A DNA stretch of 47,748 nt from an uncultured Bacteroidales bacterium (lineage in GTDB: Bacteria; Bacteroidota; Bacteroidia; Bacteroidales; UBA932). Under the pieces are notes generated by a model. It saw only the letters and a list, made by a program, of their open reading frames with translations. It searched no databases and was not told the DNA's origin. The position numbers and the translations under genes are program-made. The DNA lies in contig CAJOLJ010000024.1 of NCBI GenBank assembly GCA_905235445.1, positions 1 through 47,748 on the forward strand, given 5' to 3'. Shown piece by piece: positions 9,801-16,574 of this stretch (positions are counted from its first letter, which is position 1; each line of letters begins with the position of its first letter).

Positions 9801-9964
9801 GGGCCAACGGAAACATCTCCGTGGGAGTGGGGGCCGCAGGGGGAATGCTCATCGGGACCATCGCGCTTTTATTCATAACACCGGTGCTTTCCATCATCTT
9901 CATATACCTTGACGAGAAGATGCTGCCCGGTCACAGGAAATTCCATAAGGGGGAGGACGAGTAA
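6818..9964 (+). CDS. RND multidrug efflux permease, HAE1/AcrB family
   Basis: 1048 residues, the normal AcrB length, with twelve membrane helices and two large periplasmic loops. The proton-relay residues of AcrB are all visible: the Asp pair in GTVVDDSIVVVEA (residues 405-406), the Lys in IGLLAKTAVLL (helix 10) and the Thr in RPILMTSLTMI (helix 11). The N-terminus MNIRTFIDRPVLSGVISVAIL is typical. Family knowledge: a proton-driven trimer that captures lipophilic or amphipathic compounds, including drugs, bile salts and solvents, from the periplasm and outer leaflet. It overlaps the adaptor gene before it and the outer-membrane factor gene after it by one base each. The long open frame on the opposite strand (6719-8431) is a by-product of codon bias. 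Confidence 0.96.
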   Translation: MNIRTFIDRPVLSGVISVAILIVGLIALTQLPLEQYPDIAPPTVSVNANYMGASAETVMKSVVVPLEESINGVENMMYMTSSATNTGGASIRIFFKQGTDPDMSVVNVQNRVAEAQRLLPSEVVQSGVTVRKMQTGTLMMMSLYSPDDSYQANFLTNYLQINLEPRLSRIPGVGEVNVFGARYSMRIWLDPGKMAMYSLVPSDITEVLSEQNIEAATGKLGLETENVFVYTLKYRGRYENEEEFRDMVVKSLPDGSVLRLGDVAEIELGAQQYNFFTEVNGHPSCNMMVVQTSGSNANEVINLVKKEVQEFEKTLPKGMKMATVMSVQDFLDASIKEVIKTLLIAILLVVVVVYLFLHDFKATLIPSISIVVSLVGTFMFIYAAGFSLNLLTLFALILVIGTVVDDSIVVVEAVQARFDAGYTSAYKATVDAMGGLTSAIISNTLVFMAVFIPVCFMGGTTGIFYTQFGLTMAVAVGISCINSLTLSPALCALLLKPRVEEDSGVKLSVSDRFHYAFNRGFNKFKAAYASSELHLFRHKWISWVLIVVAVGALALMLATTSTSLVPQEDLGSITVNVQAAPGTNLEQTGKIVEEVEQILSGIPQIELYSKTTGSDARRTTTTSAGSFNVRLKNWDLRKGRNDSQDAVMEEIYRRTSHISAAQIRLSTRSMISGYGSGSGFELYVQDHKGGTTEDLLKYTREFISELNKRPEISRAYTSFDTNYPQYIVDVDPVVCKRNGVSPRTVLSVLAGYVGGVYASNINRFTKIYRVMIQASPEFRDSPEAFNNMFVRNSSGQMSPLSQYIRLTKVYGSESISRFNLFPSIAVYGQSGTGHSSGEALDAIKETARTALPEGYGFEFGGMSREEAEGGNTTAIVFAICLLFIYLILCALYESLTIPLAIILSVPFGLAGSFMFAKLWGLDNNIYLQIGLIMLIGLLAKTAVLLTEYATQSRKRGCSITQSAMNAAKDRLRPILMTSLTMIIGLLPLVFASGAGANGNISVGVGAAGGMLIGTIALLFITPVLSIIFIYLDEKMLPGHRKFHKGEDE

Positions 9965-11277
9965 TGAGAAAGATAAGCATCATATTTAGAGTGGCTCTCA
10001 CTTCAGTGACAGCGGGGATGATACTTTCTTCCTGCGGAGTCTATGACAAGTATTCCCGTCCGGAGGTGGACGTTGAGTATGTGGAGGAGGTGAGCACCGC
10101 TCCCTGGCGGGAGGTCTTCACTGACGGGTGCCTTCAGGCTCTCATTGATTCCGCACTCACCAACGGCACGGACCTCGGGGTCGCCCTCCTGAGGGTTGAG
10201 GAGGCCGAAGCCTCCCTCCGTAGGGCGGAACTCGGTTTCTTCCCGTCCGTGGCTGCGTCCGCTGCCGCGAATCCGATTCCGGGGTCCTATTCTGGCGGAC
10301 TTACAGCCTCCTGGCAAGTGCCCCTTTTCGGGAAAATCCGTAACCAGAAGGAGTATGCAAAGGCCACCCTGGAGGAGAGAAAAGCTGCCTCCGAGGCTGT
10401 CCGTTCCTCCCTCATCGCAGGTGTGGCGGCTTCATACTATAGCCTGCTTCTTCTTGATAACCAACTGGAAATCAGTCTTCGCACCCTGGATAACTGGGAC
10501 AAGACACTCAGTGTCCTCGAGGCCCTCAAGTTGGCAGGAAAGACCAATGACATTGCCATCCTCCAGGCCAAGGCCAAGAGACTCAACCTTGAGTCCTCGT
10601 CCAATGCCCTTCGCAAGAATGTCGAGATTGCCCAGAACAATCTCTGTTCCCTTTGCGGAATCACCCCCAGGGCCATTCCCCGGGGGAAGCTGGAAGACTT
10701 TTCCGCCCACTCTTCACTGACGGGAGACATTCCACTGAGGGCTGTGGCGTCGAGACCGGATGTGAGGAGGGCCGAGAACGTACTGGCGGAGGCTTTCTAT
10801 GCCACGCTCTCCGCAAGGGCTGCATTCTATCCCGACGTGACCATATCGGTAGGCGGGTCCTGGAATTCTGTGTCCTCCCTTGTCTGGAATGTCCTCGGCG
10901 GCCTCACGGCCCCGATATTCAGCCGTGGGGCGAATGCCTCACAGCTCAGGATCGCCCAGGCCCAGCAGGAGGAGGCCCGTCTGTCGTTCCGTCAGACCCT
11001 TCTGGATGCGGGGGTGGATGTGAGAAACGCCCTGCTTCAGTACAGCAGCGCCTCAGAGAGCCTGGAGACGGACACCAAGCAGAGGGACGCCCTGTCCTCC
11101 GCGGTGGAGAAGATAGAGCTGATGATGAAGTACTCCACGACAAATTACCTGGAAGTGCTCACCGCGCAGCAGTCCCTGCTGGATGCGGAACTGAGGCTCT
11201 CGACTGACTACAAGAACGTAATAGCGGCCTACATCGCCATCTACCAGGCCCTAGGGGGAGGCGGGACCCCGGACTGA
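9964..11277 (+). CDS. RND outer-membrane factor, OprM/CusC (NodT) family lipoprotein
   Basis: 437 residues. The N-terminus has a lipoprotein signal ending in SSCGVYDKY, followed by the VPWREVFTD-like segment common to OprM/NodT proteins (here APWREVFTDGCLQALIDSAL). Two homologous halves with long helices follow (for example LNLESSSNALRKNVEIAQNN and SQLRIAQAQQEEARLSFRQT). Family knowledge: a trimeric, acylated outer-membrane duct for the adaptor and permease encoded just upstream. The start codon overlaps the permease stop (TAATG). The next gene, the kinase, is convergent only 7 bp after the stop, and no hairpin terminator is evident between them. This is a second, lipidated channel, distinct from the unlipidated TolC-like protein at 4038-5441. 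Confidence 0.93.
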   Translation: MRKISIIFRVALTSVTAGMILSSCGVYDKYSRPEVDVEYVEEVSTAPWREVFTDGCLQALIDSALTNGTDLGVALLRVEEAEASLRRAELGFFPSVAASAAANPIPGSYSGGLTASWQVPLFGKIRNQKEYAKATLEERKAASEAVRSSLIAGVAASYYSLLLLDNQLEISLRTLDNWDKTLSVLEALKLAGKTNDIAILQAKAKRLNLESSSNALRKNVEIAQNNLCSLCGITPRAIPRGKLEDFSAHSSLTGDIPLRAVASRPDVRRAENVLAEAFYATLSARAAFYPDVTISVGGSWNSVSSLVWNVLGGLTAPIFSRGANASQLRIAQAQQEEARLSFRQTLLDAGVDVRNALLQYSSASESLETDTKQRDALSSAVEKIELMMKYSTTNYLEVLTAQQSLLDAELRLSTDYKNVIAAYIAIYQALGGGGTPD

Positions 11278-11284
11278 GCCTGTC

Positions 11285-12163
11285 CTACTTGAAAGTCAAA
11301 GTGAAAGTTGTCCACTCGGGGGTGCTGGATTCAAGTCTCAACGCCCCCGAGTGCATTCTCATTATCTGGCGGGACACGCTGAGACCTATGCCCGAGCCGT
11401 CAGCCTTGGTCGTAAAGAACGGGACGAAGATTTCCTCGCGGGTTTTCTCGCTTATCTGCTCCCCGTCATTCGCCACGCTCAGGGCCACGGAATCGTCCGG
11501 ATTTATCCATGCCGTGAAGACGACCCTGCGGGCTCCGGCTTGGGCTGCATTGCGGATGAGGTTTATGAGGATCCTCGATATCTGCCCCTCGTCGGCATAG
11601 ATGAGGATGTCTTTGTCTTTTTCACGGTACTGCATCTCCAGGTCGGGGAAGGAGGGCTGTTCCAAGGAAATCACCTTGCCCACCAGTTCGCTTACCATCA
11701 TGGCCTTTCGGACCGGTTGTTGCAGTCGGGTCAGGTCACGGTAGGACTGCACGAATGAGAGGAGGTTGTCGGAAGACTCCGATATGGTCTTGAGCCCCTC
11801 TTTCATGTCCTCCTCCGATGCATCCTTCAGTCCCTTGGACAGGGCGGAAATGGGGGTTACCGTGTTCATGATCTCATGGGTGAGCACCCGGATGAGCTTC
11901 GTCCAGGACTCGGCCTCCTTGTCCTCGATGGTCTTCTGCACACCTGCATCGAAATGACTCTTCAGGCGGTTCAGGAGCACGTTCAGCGAGTTCTTGTTCC
12001 GTCCCTCGCGGAACCGGAAGTTAAGTTCCCCGTCCGATAGGGCATCGAGCATGTACTTCACCTTCTTCTCTGAGCGCCTGGTCTCGTAGATATGGCAAAG
12101 GAGGACCGTCAGAAGAACGGCCCCGATGAGCACAAGGATCAGTATTATCTGCGTCTTTTCCAT
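11285..12163 (-). CDS. NtrY-like sensor histidine kinase, short form without PAS domain
   Basis: 292 residues. There is one N-terminal membrane helix (about residues 6-24), a short linker, a DHp domain with VLTHEIMNTVTP (phospho-acceptor His96), and a HATPase domain with LINLIRNAAQAG (N box), VANDGEQI (G1) and GSGIGLSVSRQI (G2). Family knowledge: kinases paired with NtrC-type regulators phosphorylate the receiver Asp. Related Bacteroidota kinases, as I recall them, are around 430 residues and carry a PAS domain between the membrane-proximal linker and the DHp helix; here the linker joins directly to DKEAESWTKLIRVLTHE, so that sensor is missing. It lies 8 bp downstream of the regulator gene in the same leftward operon. 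Confidence 0.92.
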   Translation of the reverse strand: MEKTQIILILVLIGAVLLTVLLCHIYETRRSEKKVKYMLDALSDGELNFRFREGRNKNSLNVLLNRLKSHFDAGVQKTIEDKEAESWTKLIRVLTHEIMNTVTPISALSKGLKDASEEDMKEGLKTISESSDNLLSFVQSYRDLTRLQQPVRKAMMVSELVGKVISLEQPSFPDLEMQYREKDKDILIYADEGQISRILINLIRNAAQAGARRVVFTAWINPDDSVALSVANDGEQISEKTREEIFVPFFTTKADGSGIGLSVSRQIMRMHSGALRLESSTPEWTTFTLTFK

Positions 12164-12171
12164 CCTCCCGG

Positions 12172-13524
12172 CTAGATGCCGTACTTCTTCAGTTTGCTGT
12201 ACAGGGTGGGCCTTGATACCTGCAGGGCCTTGGCGACGAGGGTAAGGTTGCCGGAGAACTTCTTCATGGCAGCCCTTATGGCCTTCTCTTCCGCACCTTC
12301 AAGGGTGTCCACCTCTCCCTGGACGGAAGGGGAGGGTGAAGAAGACTTGATTTCAGCGGGATTGATGCTCAGGTCATCCGGGGTGATGGTCGGGGAGGAA
12401 GACATGATGACGGCTCTTTCTATGCAGTTCTGCAGCTCGCGGATGTTCCCGGGCCAGGAGCAGGACTCAAGAAGGGATACCGCCATGTCGGAAAGGCCGC
12501 TTACCTTGCGGTGGTATTTCTGGGCATACTGGCGGATGAACATCTCGCATAGGGGCCTTATCTCATCTGTCCTTTCCCTGAGGGGTGGCAGATGGATTTC
12601 CATTGTGTTGATCCTGTAGTACAGGTCCTCCCGGAATTCCCCGCGACTTACCATGGAGCGGAGGTCCATGTTCGTGGCGCAGATGAGGCGGATGTCCACG
12701 GGGATGGACTTGGTGGAACCGACCCTTGTGATGGTCCTGTTCTGAAGCACCCTCAGGAGCTTTGCCTGGAGGGTCAGCGGGATGTTGCCTATTTCATCGA
12801 GGAAAAGGGTCCCGCCATGTGCTGCCTCGAACTTCCCCACCTTGTCCGCATGCGCATCGGTGAAGGCTCCTTTCATGTGACCGAAGAGCTCGCTCTCGAA
12901 AAGGGTCTCGGGAATCGCTCCTCCGTCCACGCTCACATAAGGACCCTCAGCCCTCTCGGACAGGCGCATTATTTCTGCGGCGAGGACATCCTTGCCCGTT
13001 CCGTTTTCACCCGTAATGAGCACGGTGGCATCAGTGGGAGCTATCTTGAGAACGGTGTCATGGATCTTCCTCATCTGTTCTGACCCACCCCAGAGCATGG
13101 CTGGGGCGGCGGGGGTGCCCTTGTCCTCCTTCTTAGCCTTGGGGGAGCCCACGGCAGCGGCAAGTACCTCTATCAGGTGGTCGTTCTCCCAGGGTTTCAC
13201 TATGAAATCGAAAGCGCCTCTTTTCATGCCTTCCACCGCAAGCGCCACATCTGCGTAAGCGGTGAACAGTATGACTCTCACGGCGGGGAAGTTCTTCTTT
13301 ATCTCGGAGAGCCAATAAAGGCCTTCGTTCCCCGTATTGAGCTCGGACTTGTAGTTCATGTCCAGGAGGACAGCATCGGGCCTGAAGGAGGATATGGTGG
13401 AAAGGAGCACCGTAGGGGAGGGAATCAGCTGCACCTCCCCGAAATGCATGGGAAGGAGGATTTTCAGGGTGGAACGGATTCCTGCATTATCATCTACGAC
13501 CAGTATCTTGCCTGTCTTTTTCAT
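12172..13524 (-). CDS. NtrC-family sigma-54-dependent response regulator
   Basis: 450 residues in three domains. The receiver has ILVVDDNAG, phospho-acceptor Asp55 in VLLDMNY and Lys in FIVKPW. The AAA+ domain has Walker A GENGTGKD, the sigma-54-contact loop GAFTDA at residues 219-224 (Asp where most members have Gly), and Walker B GGTLFLDEIGN. The C-terminal Fis-type helix-turn-helix is in NLTLVAKALQVSRPTLYSKL. Family knowledge: phosphorylation drives ring assembly and ATP-dependent opening of sigma-54 promoters. Start is the ATG at 13524; an in-frame TTG two codons upstream is less likely. A TGTAAA-N5-TTTACA palindrome matching those between the pump operons lies 48 bp upstream, so it probably regulates itself and both pumps. 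Confidence 0.95.
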   Translation of the reverse strand: MKKTGKILVVDDNAGIRSTLKILLPMHFGEVQLIPSPTVLLSTISSFRPDAVLLDMNYKSELNTGNEGLYWLSEIKKNFPAVRVILFTAYADVALAVEGMKRGAFDFIVKPWENDHLIEVLAAAVGSPKAKKEDKGTPAAPAMLWGGSEQMRKIHDTVLKIAPTDATVLITGENGTGKDVLAAEIMRLSERAEGPYVSVDGGAIPETLFESELFGHMKGAFTDAHADKVGKFEAAHGGTLFLDEIGNIPLTLQAKLLRVLQNRTITRVGSTKSIPVDIRLICATNMDLRSMVSRGEFREDLYYRINTMEIHLPPLRERTDEIRPLCEMFIRQYAQKYHRKVSGLSDMAVSLLESCSWPGNIRELQNCIERAVIMSSSPTITPDDLSINPAEIKSSSPSPSVQGEVDTLEGAEEKAIRAAMKKFSGNLTLVAKALQVSRPTLYSKLKKYGI

Positions 13525-13546
13525 TCTCAAAGTAAGTTTGACTCTG

Positions 13547-13554
13547 CAAAGCTA
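13547..13554 (-). promoter_or_regulatory. Bacteroidota -7 box (TAGCTTTG) of the regulator-kinase operon
   Basis: On the minus strand TAGCTTTG is a perfect TAnnTTTG element, 22 bp before the ATG at 13524. No GG-N10-GC element is present here, so the regulator gene is probably read by the housekeeping sigma factor. The region where the -33 contact would fall (about 13573-13578) lies inside the palindrome at 13572-13588, so a bound regulator would be expected to block it. Confidence 0.55.
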
Positions 13555-13571
13555 TAAAAAACTGTCAAGAT

Positions 13572-13588
13572 TGTAAAATTTCTTTACA
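13572..13588. promoter_or_regulatory. activator palindrome TGTAAA-N5-TTTACA, copy 3 (autoregulatory)
   Basis: TGTAAA-ATTTC-TTTACA, half-sites identical to the two copies at 5539-5555 and 5570-5586. It is the only other copy I found in the window and sits directly upstream of the sigma-54 activator gene, overlapping the expected -33 region. This links the regulator to the pump promoters 8 kb away and suggests negative autoregulation. Confidence 0.7.
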
Positions 13589-13732
13589 AGAAGAGTCTTT
13601 TTCAATGCTGTTTCATCCATTTCTGCAACCTCGCTGCGTGTGTAGTTGACTATTCGTGTCATGGTCATTTGCTTCGCAGCAATGCATAAATGAAAGGAAT
13701 CGTTTAATTATCCACGGTTTTAATTGAAATTG

Positions 13733-13763
13733 TTGGGGATTCAATAGGGAATTTCTATATTTT
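13733..13763 (+). promoter_or_regulatory. candidate vegetative promoter of the ATPase-RloB cassette
   Basis: TTG at 13733-13735 is followed after 20 bases by TATATTTT at 13756-13763, close to the Bacteroidota TTG/TAnnTTTG pattern with one mismatch at the last base. It ends 26 bp before the start codon at 13790. The surrounding DNA is AT-rich, so chance matches are more likely here. Confidence 0.45.
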
Positions 13764-13789
13764 CGGTGAGTTTTTAACGGAATTAAGTT

Positions 13790-15115
13790 ATGCTTTTGCG
13801 CTTTATTGCTGAAAAAATCTTTTCTTTCAAGGATGCGACAGAGTTCAACACCTTCCCATCCAGTAAAAGTCATGGTCATGAACACCATAAAGTTGTCTGC
13901 TCGCACGCTACTGTTTTGCGGCTTGGGGCAATTTACGGACCCAATGGGGCAGGCAAAAGCAATCTCGTTTCTGCAATTAAGTTGTTGCAAGAAATGGTGA
14001 AAGGGGGATCACTAAATAAGGTTTATCCAAGTGACGGACTATCATTCCGAATGGATAAAGAATACGTGAATAAGCCATCCGGTCTTGCCATCGAGTTCTG
14101 CCAGGGAGGTAAGAACTACTATTATCATATTGAGTATAAAGACAGGAGAGTGATTTTGGAGGATCTTTTTATCAGCCAGAAGAGCAGGGATGACATTATT
14201 TTCCACAGGGAGAATGGCAAGACAACCCTTTCGGCAAAATATCTTACTAATGTAACTAACTCTTTCCTGGATGCAGTAGACCGTATGGTTCGCCCCGATA
14301 TGCTTCTTCTCTCATTCTTTGGAGAGTATTACCCCAAAGAGAATGAGTTCGCTGCCGAAGCTTACCGCTGGTTCACGGAGACTCTTCACATAGACCTACC
14401 CGATACCATTACAGGTACACTTCCTCATCAAATGGATAGTTCTGAGGCGTTCAGGACTATGGTAAACCATACTATTCCTGAACTGAATACAGGTATATCA
14501 TCCCTCGAAATCGAGAAGGTGGTTGTGCTGGAAGAATCATTAAAGGGGAATGATATGATGATGCGAGCATTCAAAGAAGCCCAAAGTCATCCCGGTGAAC
14601 CTCAAGTTCTACTCTCCGACAATAGACGGGACACAGTCAATCTTGTTTATGAAGAAGGACAAGTCTGGAAGAAGTCCCTTGTCGCTATTCACAAGATGGT
14701 CGACGGAAGCACCTTCGCTGTCCCCATGTCTATAGAGTCGGATGGTATGCGGAGGCTATTGGAGTATATGCCCCTTTTCTATTCTGTCATTCGAAGCGGA
14801 GGTGTGTATCTTGCGGATGAGATTGAACGTAGCATTCATCCAATCATGATTAAAGAGATTGTACGTAAAATCTCTACAAGCATGGGTTCTGTCGGGCAAC
14901 TCATATTCACGACCCATGAGTCCGGACTTCTGGATCAGAAAATTTTCCGTCCCGACGAAATCTGGTTTGCCCAGAAAGACTGTGATCAGGCGACACGGCT
15001 TTATCCTCTCAGCGACTATAATATCCATAAGACCGCAAATATTGAAAATGGTTACCTTGCAGGACGTTATGGTGCCATTCCTTTTCTGTCCAACTTGAAA
15101 GACCTTCATTGGTAG
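13790..15115 (+). CDS. AAA15-family ATPase of an AbiL/RloA-like defence cassette
   Basis: 441 residues. The N-terminus has the SMC/ABC-like start MLLRFIAEKIFSFKD and Walker A GPNGAGKSN (about residues 48-56). The C-terminal half has Walker B with the catalytic Glu (VYLADEIERSIHP) and a switch-type FTTHESGLLD. This is the COG1106-type overcoming-lysogenisation-like ATPase fold. Family knowledge: such ATPases next to an RloB gene form the RloA/RloB or AbiL type of abortive-infection cassette, and the partner supplies a TOPRIM-like nuclease. The RloB reading frame begins one base after this stop. Codon use and base composition are far more AT-rich than in the flanking efflux and Clp genes, suggesting horizontal arrival. 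The phage-defence role is inferred from family and context. Confidence 0.85.
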   Translation: MLLRFIAEKIFSFKDATEFNTFPSSKSHGHEHHKVVCSHATVLRLGAIYGPNGAGKSNLVSAIKLLQEMVKGGSLNKVYPSDGLSFRMDKEYVNKPSGLAIEFCQGGKNYYYHIEYKDRRVILEDLFISQKSRDDIIFHRENGKTTLSAKYLTNVTNSFLDAVDRMVRPDMLLLSFFGEYYPKENEFAAEAYRWFTETLHIDLPDTITGTLPHQMDSSEAFRTMVNHTIPELNTGISSLEIEKVVVLEESLKGNDMMMRAFKEAQSHPGEPQVLLSDNRRDTVNLVYEEGQVWKKSLVAIHKMVDGSTFAVPMSIESDGMRRLLEYMPLFYSVIRSGGVYLADEIERSIHPIMIKEIVRKISTSMGSVGQLIFTTHESGLLDQKIFRPDEIWFAQKDCDQATRLYPLSDYNIHKTANIENGYLAGRYGAIPFLSNLKDLHW

Positions 15116-15116
15116 A

Positions 15117-15811
15117 ATGATTACGGGAAAAAGAATTTTCGGAAAGAATAATCCAAATCAGGATGCACATAAAATATATGTGATTTGTGAAGGAGAAAGT
15201 GACGAGCCCCGTTACTTTAGGTTCTTTGAAGGCATATCAAATAACTTGAATGTCATAATTATACCATCGAAGACGGAAAGACTGATCCCAGCAAGTTGAA
15301 GAAAATGGCTGAGGCTTTATTCTTTTCGGAATCCCCTGATTATTCGTTGGATTATTTACAAGGGGACCACGTCTGGTTTGCCGTGGATACTGACGCATGG
15401 GAGGATGAAGGCAAAATAGCGCAACTTCGAGACTTCTGTAAGAGAATGAATGACAAGATGTCTAGAAAGCATAATAAACAAGGTCGCTATGTTATGTGGA
15501 ATATTGCCCAGAGCAATCCTTGTTTTGAGATATGGCTCTATTATCATTTCTACGGCAAAGCACCTGATGTTGACCTTGTGAGGAAGGCTGCGACGTTCAA
15601 GCAGTTTGTCGACAGTACGATTTCTGGAGGCTTCAATTATGACCGCGACCCTGTCCGCTTGAAAGAAGCAATTTCAAATGCGGATGCCAATTTTAAACTG
15701 ACCGAAGAGGGCCGAATAGCACCATTTGCGACAGAAATGGTTGTCCTGGGCAAGGAGATAAATAGCTTCGTCTCATCTATACTTGACAAGCTATACAACA
15801 AGTTGATGTAG
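15117..15811 (+). pseudogene. RloB-like protein (AbiLii type), interrupted by a one-base frameshift
   Basis: Two overlapping frames together give one RloB-type protein of about 231 residues. The first (15117-15299) carries the TOPRIM start YVICEGESDEPRYFRFFEG and then goes out of frame, ending LIPAS. The second frame resumes in register as EDGKTDPSKLKKMAEALF and continues with the acidic motif WFAVDTDAWEDEG and a helical C-terminus to 15811. Restoring one base inside CCATCGAAG (about 15267-15270) joins them as IIPS-EDGKTDP, the order expected for the family. Family knowledge: RloB is thought to be the nuclease partner of the adjacent AAA15 ATPase. Possible explanations are true inactivation, phase variation, programmed frameshifting or an assembly error. 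An ATG at 15302 could start a truncated product lacking the first TOPRIM acidic motif. Confidence 0.8.
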
Positions 15812-15883
15812 ATTCGTGTAATGCTTCTGAGACGATGGGCTCACCTAAAGTAATTGTAGTGAGTCTTTGGGATTGTCTACCTG

Positions 15884-16549
15884 CTACCATCCCAGATACT
15901 TGATATACTCCATATAAGTCATGTGTTCTCCTCCCATTGAAAGAAGGTGAGGCGTCTCGTACTGGCAGTCAATGAGTTTTATTCCGACTTCATTCAGAGA
16001 CTTTGCCAGGGAGATTAGCGCCAACTTCGATGCTCCCTGAACCAGGGAGAACATACTCTCCCCGCAGAACACTTCGCCCGAGAGCACACCGTACAGCCCC
16101 CCTACCAGTTTGCCGTCATTGTCCCATACCTCTACGCTATGGGCATGCCCTTCTTTGTGAAACTGGATATAGGCTTTGATGATATCCGGGCCAAGCCATG
16201 CCCACTGACTTTCATTCCTTCCGCCGTTTGAGGAACAGTTCCGGATGACGGACGGGAAGTCCTTGTCCAAGGTGACGGTATACTGATTCTTGTTGATGAG
16301 GTTCCGCATGGAATGGGATATGTGGATCCTGTCGGTGAAGATTACGAACCTGTCTGTAGGACAGCTCCAGGATATCCTCTCTCTCTTGTAGGCGAAAAAA
16401 GGGAAGAATCCATGCGCATAGGCACTTTCCAGCCAAGGGGTCTCAAGTTTTCCGCCAAGTGCCACGAATTCTTCCGCCATATACTCTGCAACGATCGGGA
16501 AGTACGGTTCGTTCCCCAGGCGGAAAGATACGTACTTCTCTTTTTTCAC
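15884..16549 (-). CDS. aat: leucyl/phenylalanyl-tRNA-protein transferase
   Basis: 221 residues from a GTG at 16549, the only start that leaves out coding sequence shared with clpA; the frame stays open further upstream but overlaps the clpA end. Family motifs include YAHGFFPFF (equivalent of the RRGIFPW region), the SMRNLINKNQYTVTLDKDFPSVIRNC segment, WLGPDIIKAYIQFHKEGHAHSVEVW, GGLYGVLSGEVFCGESMFSLV (active-site region) and a terminal LIDCQYETPHLLSMGG. Family knowledge: the enzyme transfers Leu or Phe from aminoacyl-tRNA to proteins with N-terminal Lys or Arg, creating N-degrons recognised by ClpS and degraded by ClpAP. It is the third gene of the clpS-clpA-aat operon, 25 bp after clpA. The N-terminal region is divergent from proteobacterial Aat. 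Confidence 0.9.
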   Translation of the reverse strand: MKKEKYVSFRLGNEPYFPIVAEYMAEEFVALGGKLETPWLESAYAHGFFPFFAYKRERISWSCPTDRFVIFTDRIHISHSMRNLINKNQYTVTLDKDFPSVIRNCSSNGGRNESQWAWLGPDIIKAYIQFHKEGHAHSVEVWDNDGKLVGGLYGVLSGEVFCGESMFSLVQGASKLALISLAKSLNEVGIKLIDCQYETPHLLSMGGEHMTYMEYIKYLGW

Positions 16550-16574
16550 TTCCTTTGTCCATGGCGGGGAGCGT

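Noticed and set aside
13524..13530. TTG start two codons upstream of the sigma-54 activator ATG.
   Set aside because: The ATG at 13524 gives the normal family N-terminus (MKKTGKILVVDD); the TTG adds only Met-Arg.
15833..15870. Possible bidirectional terminator between rloB and aat (CTCAC...GTGAG).
   Set aside because: The stem is only about 5 bp with a 14-nt loop and no clear U-run on either strand.
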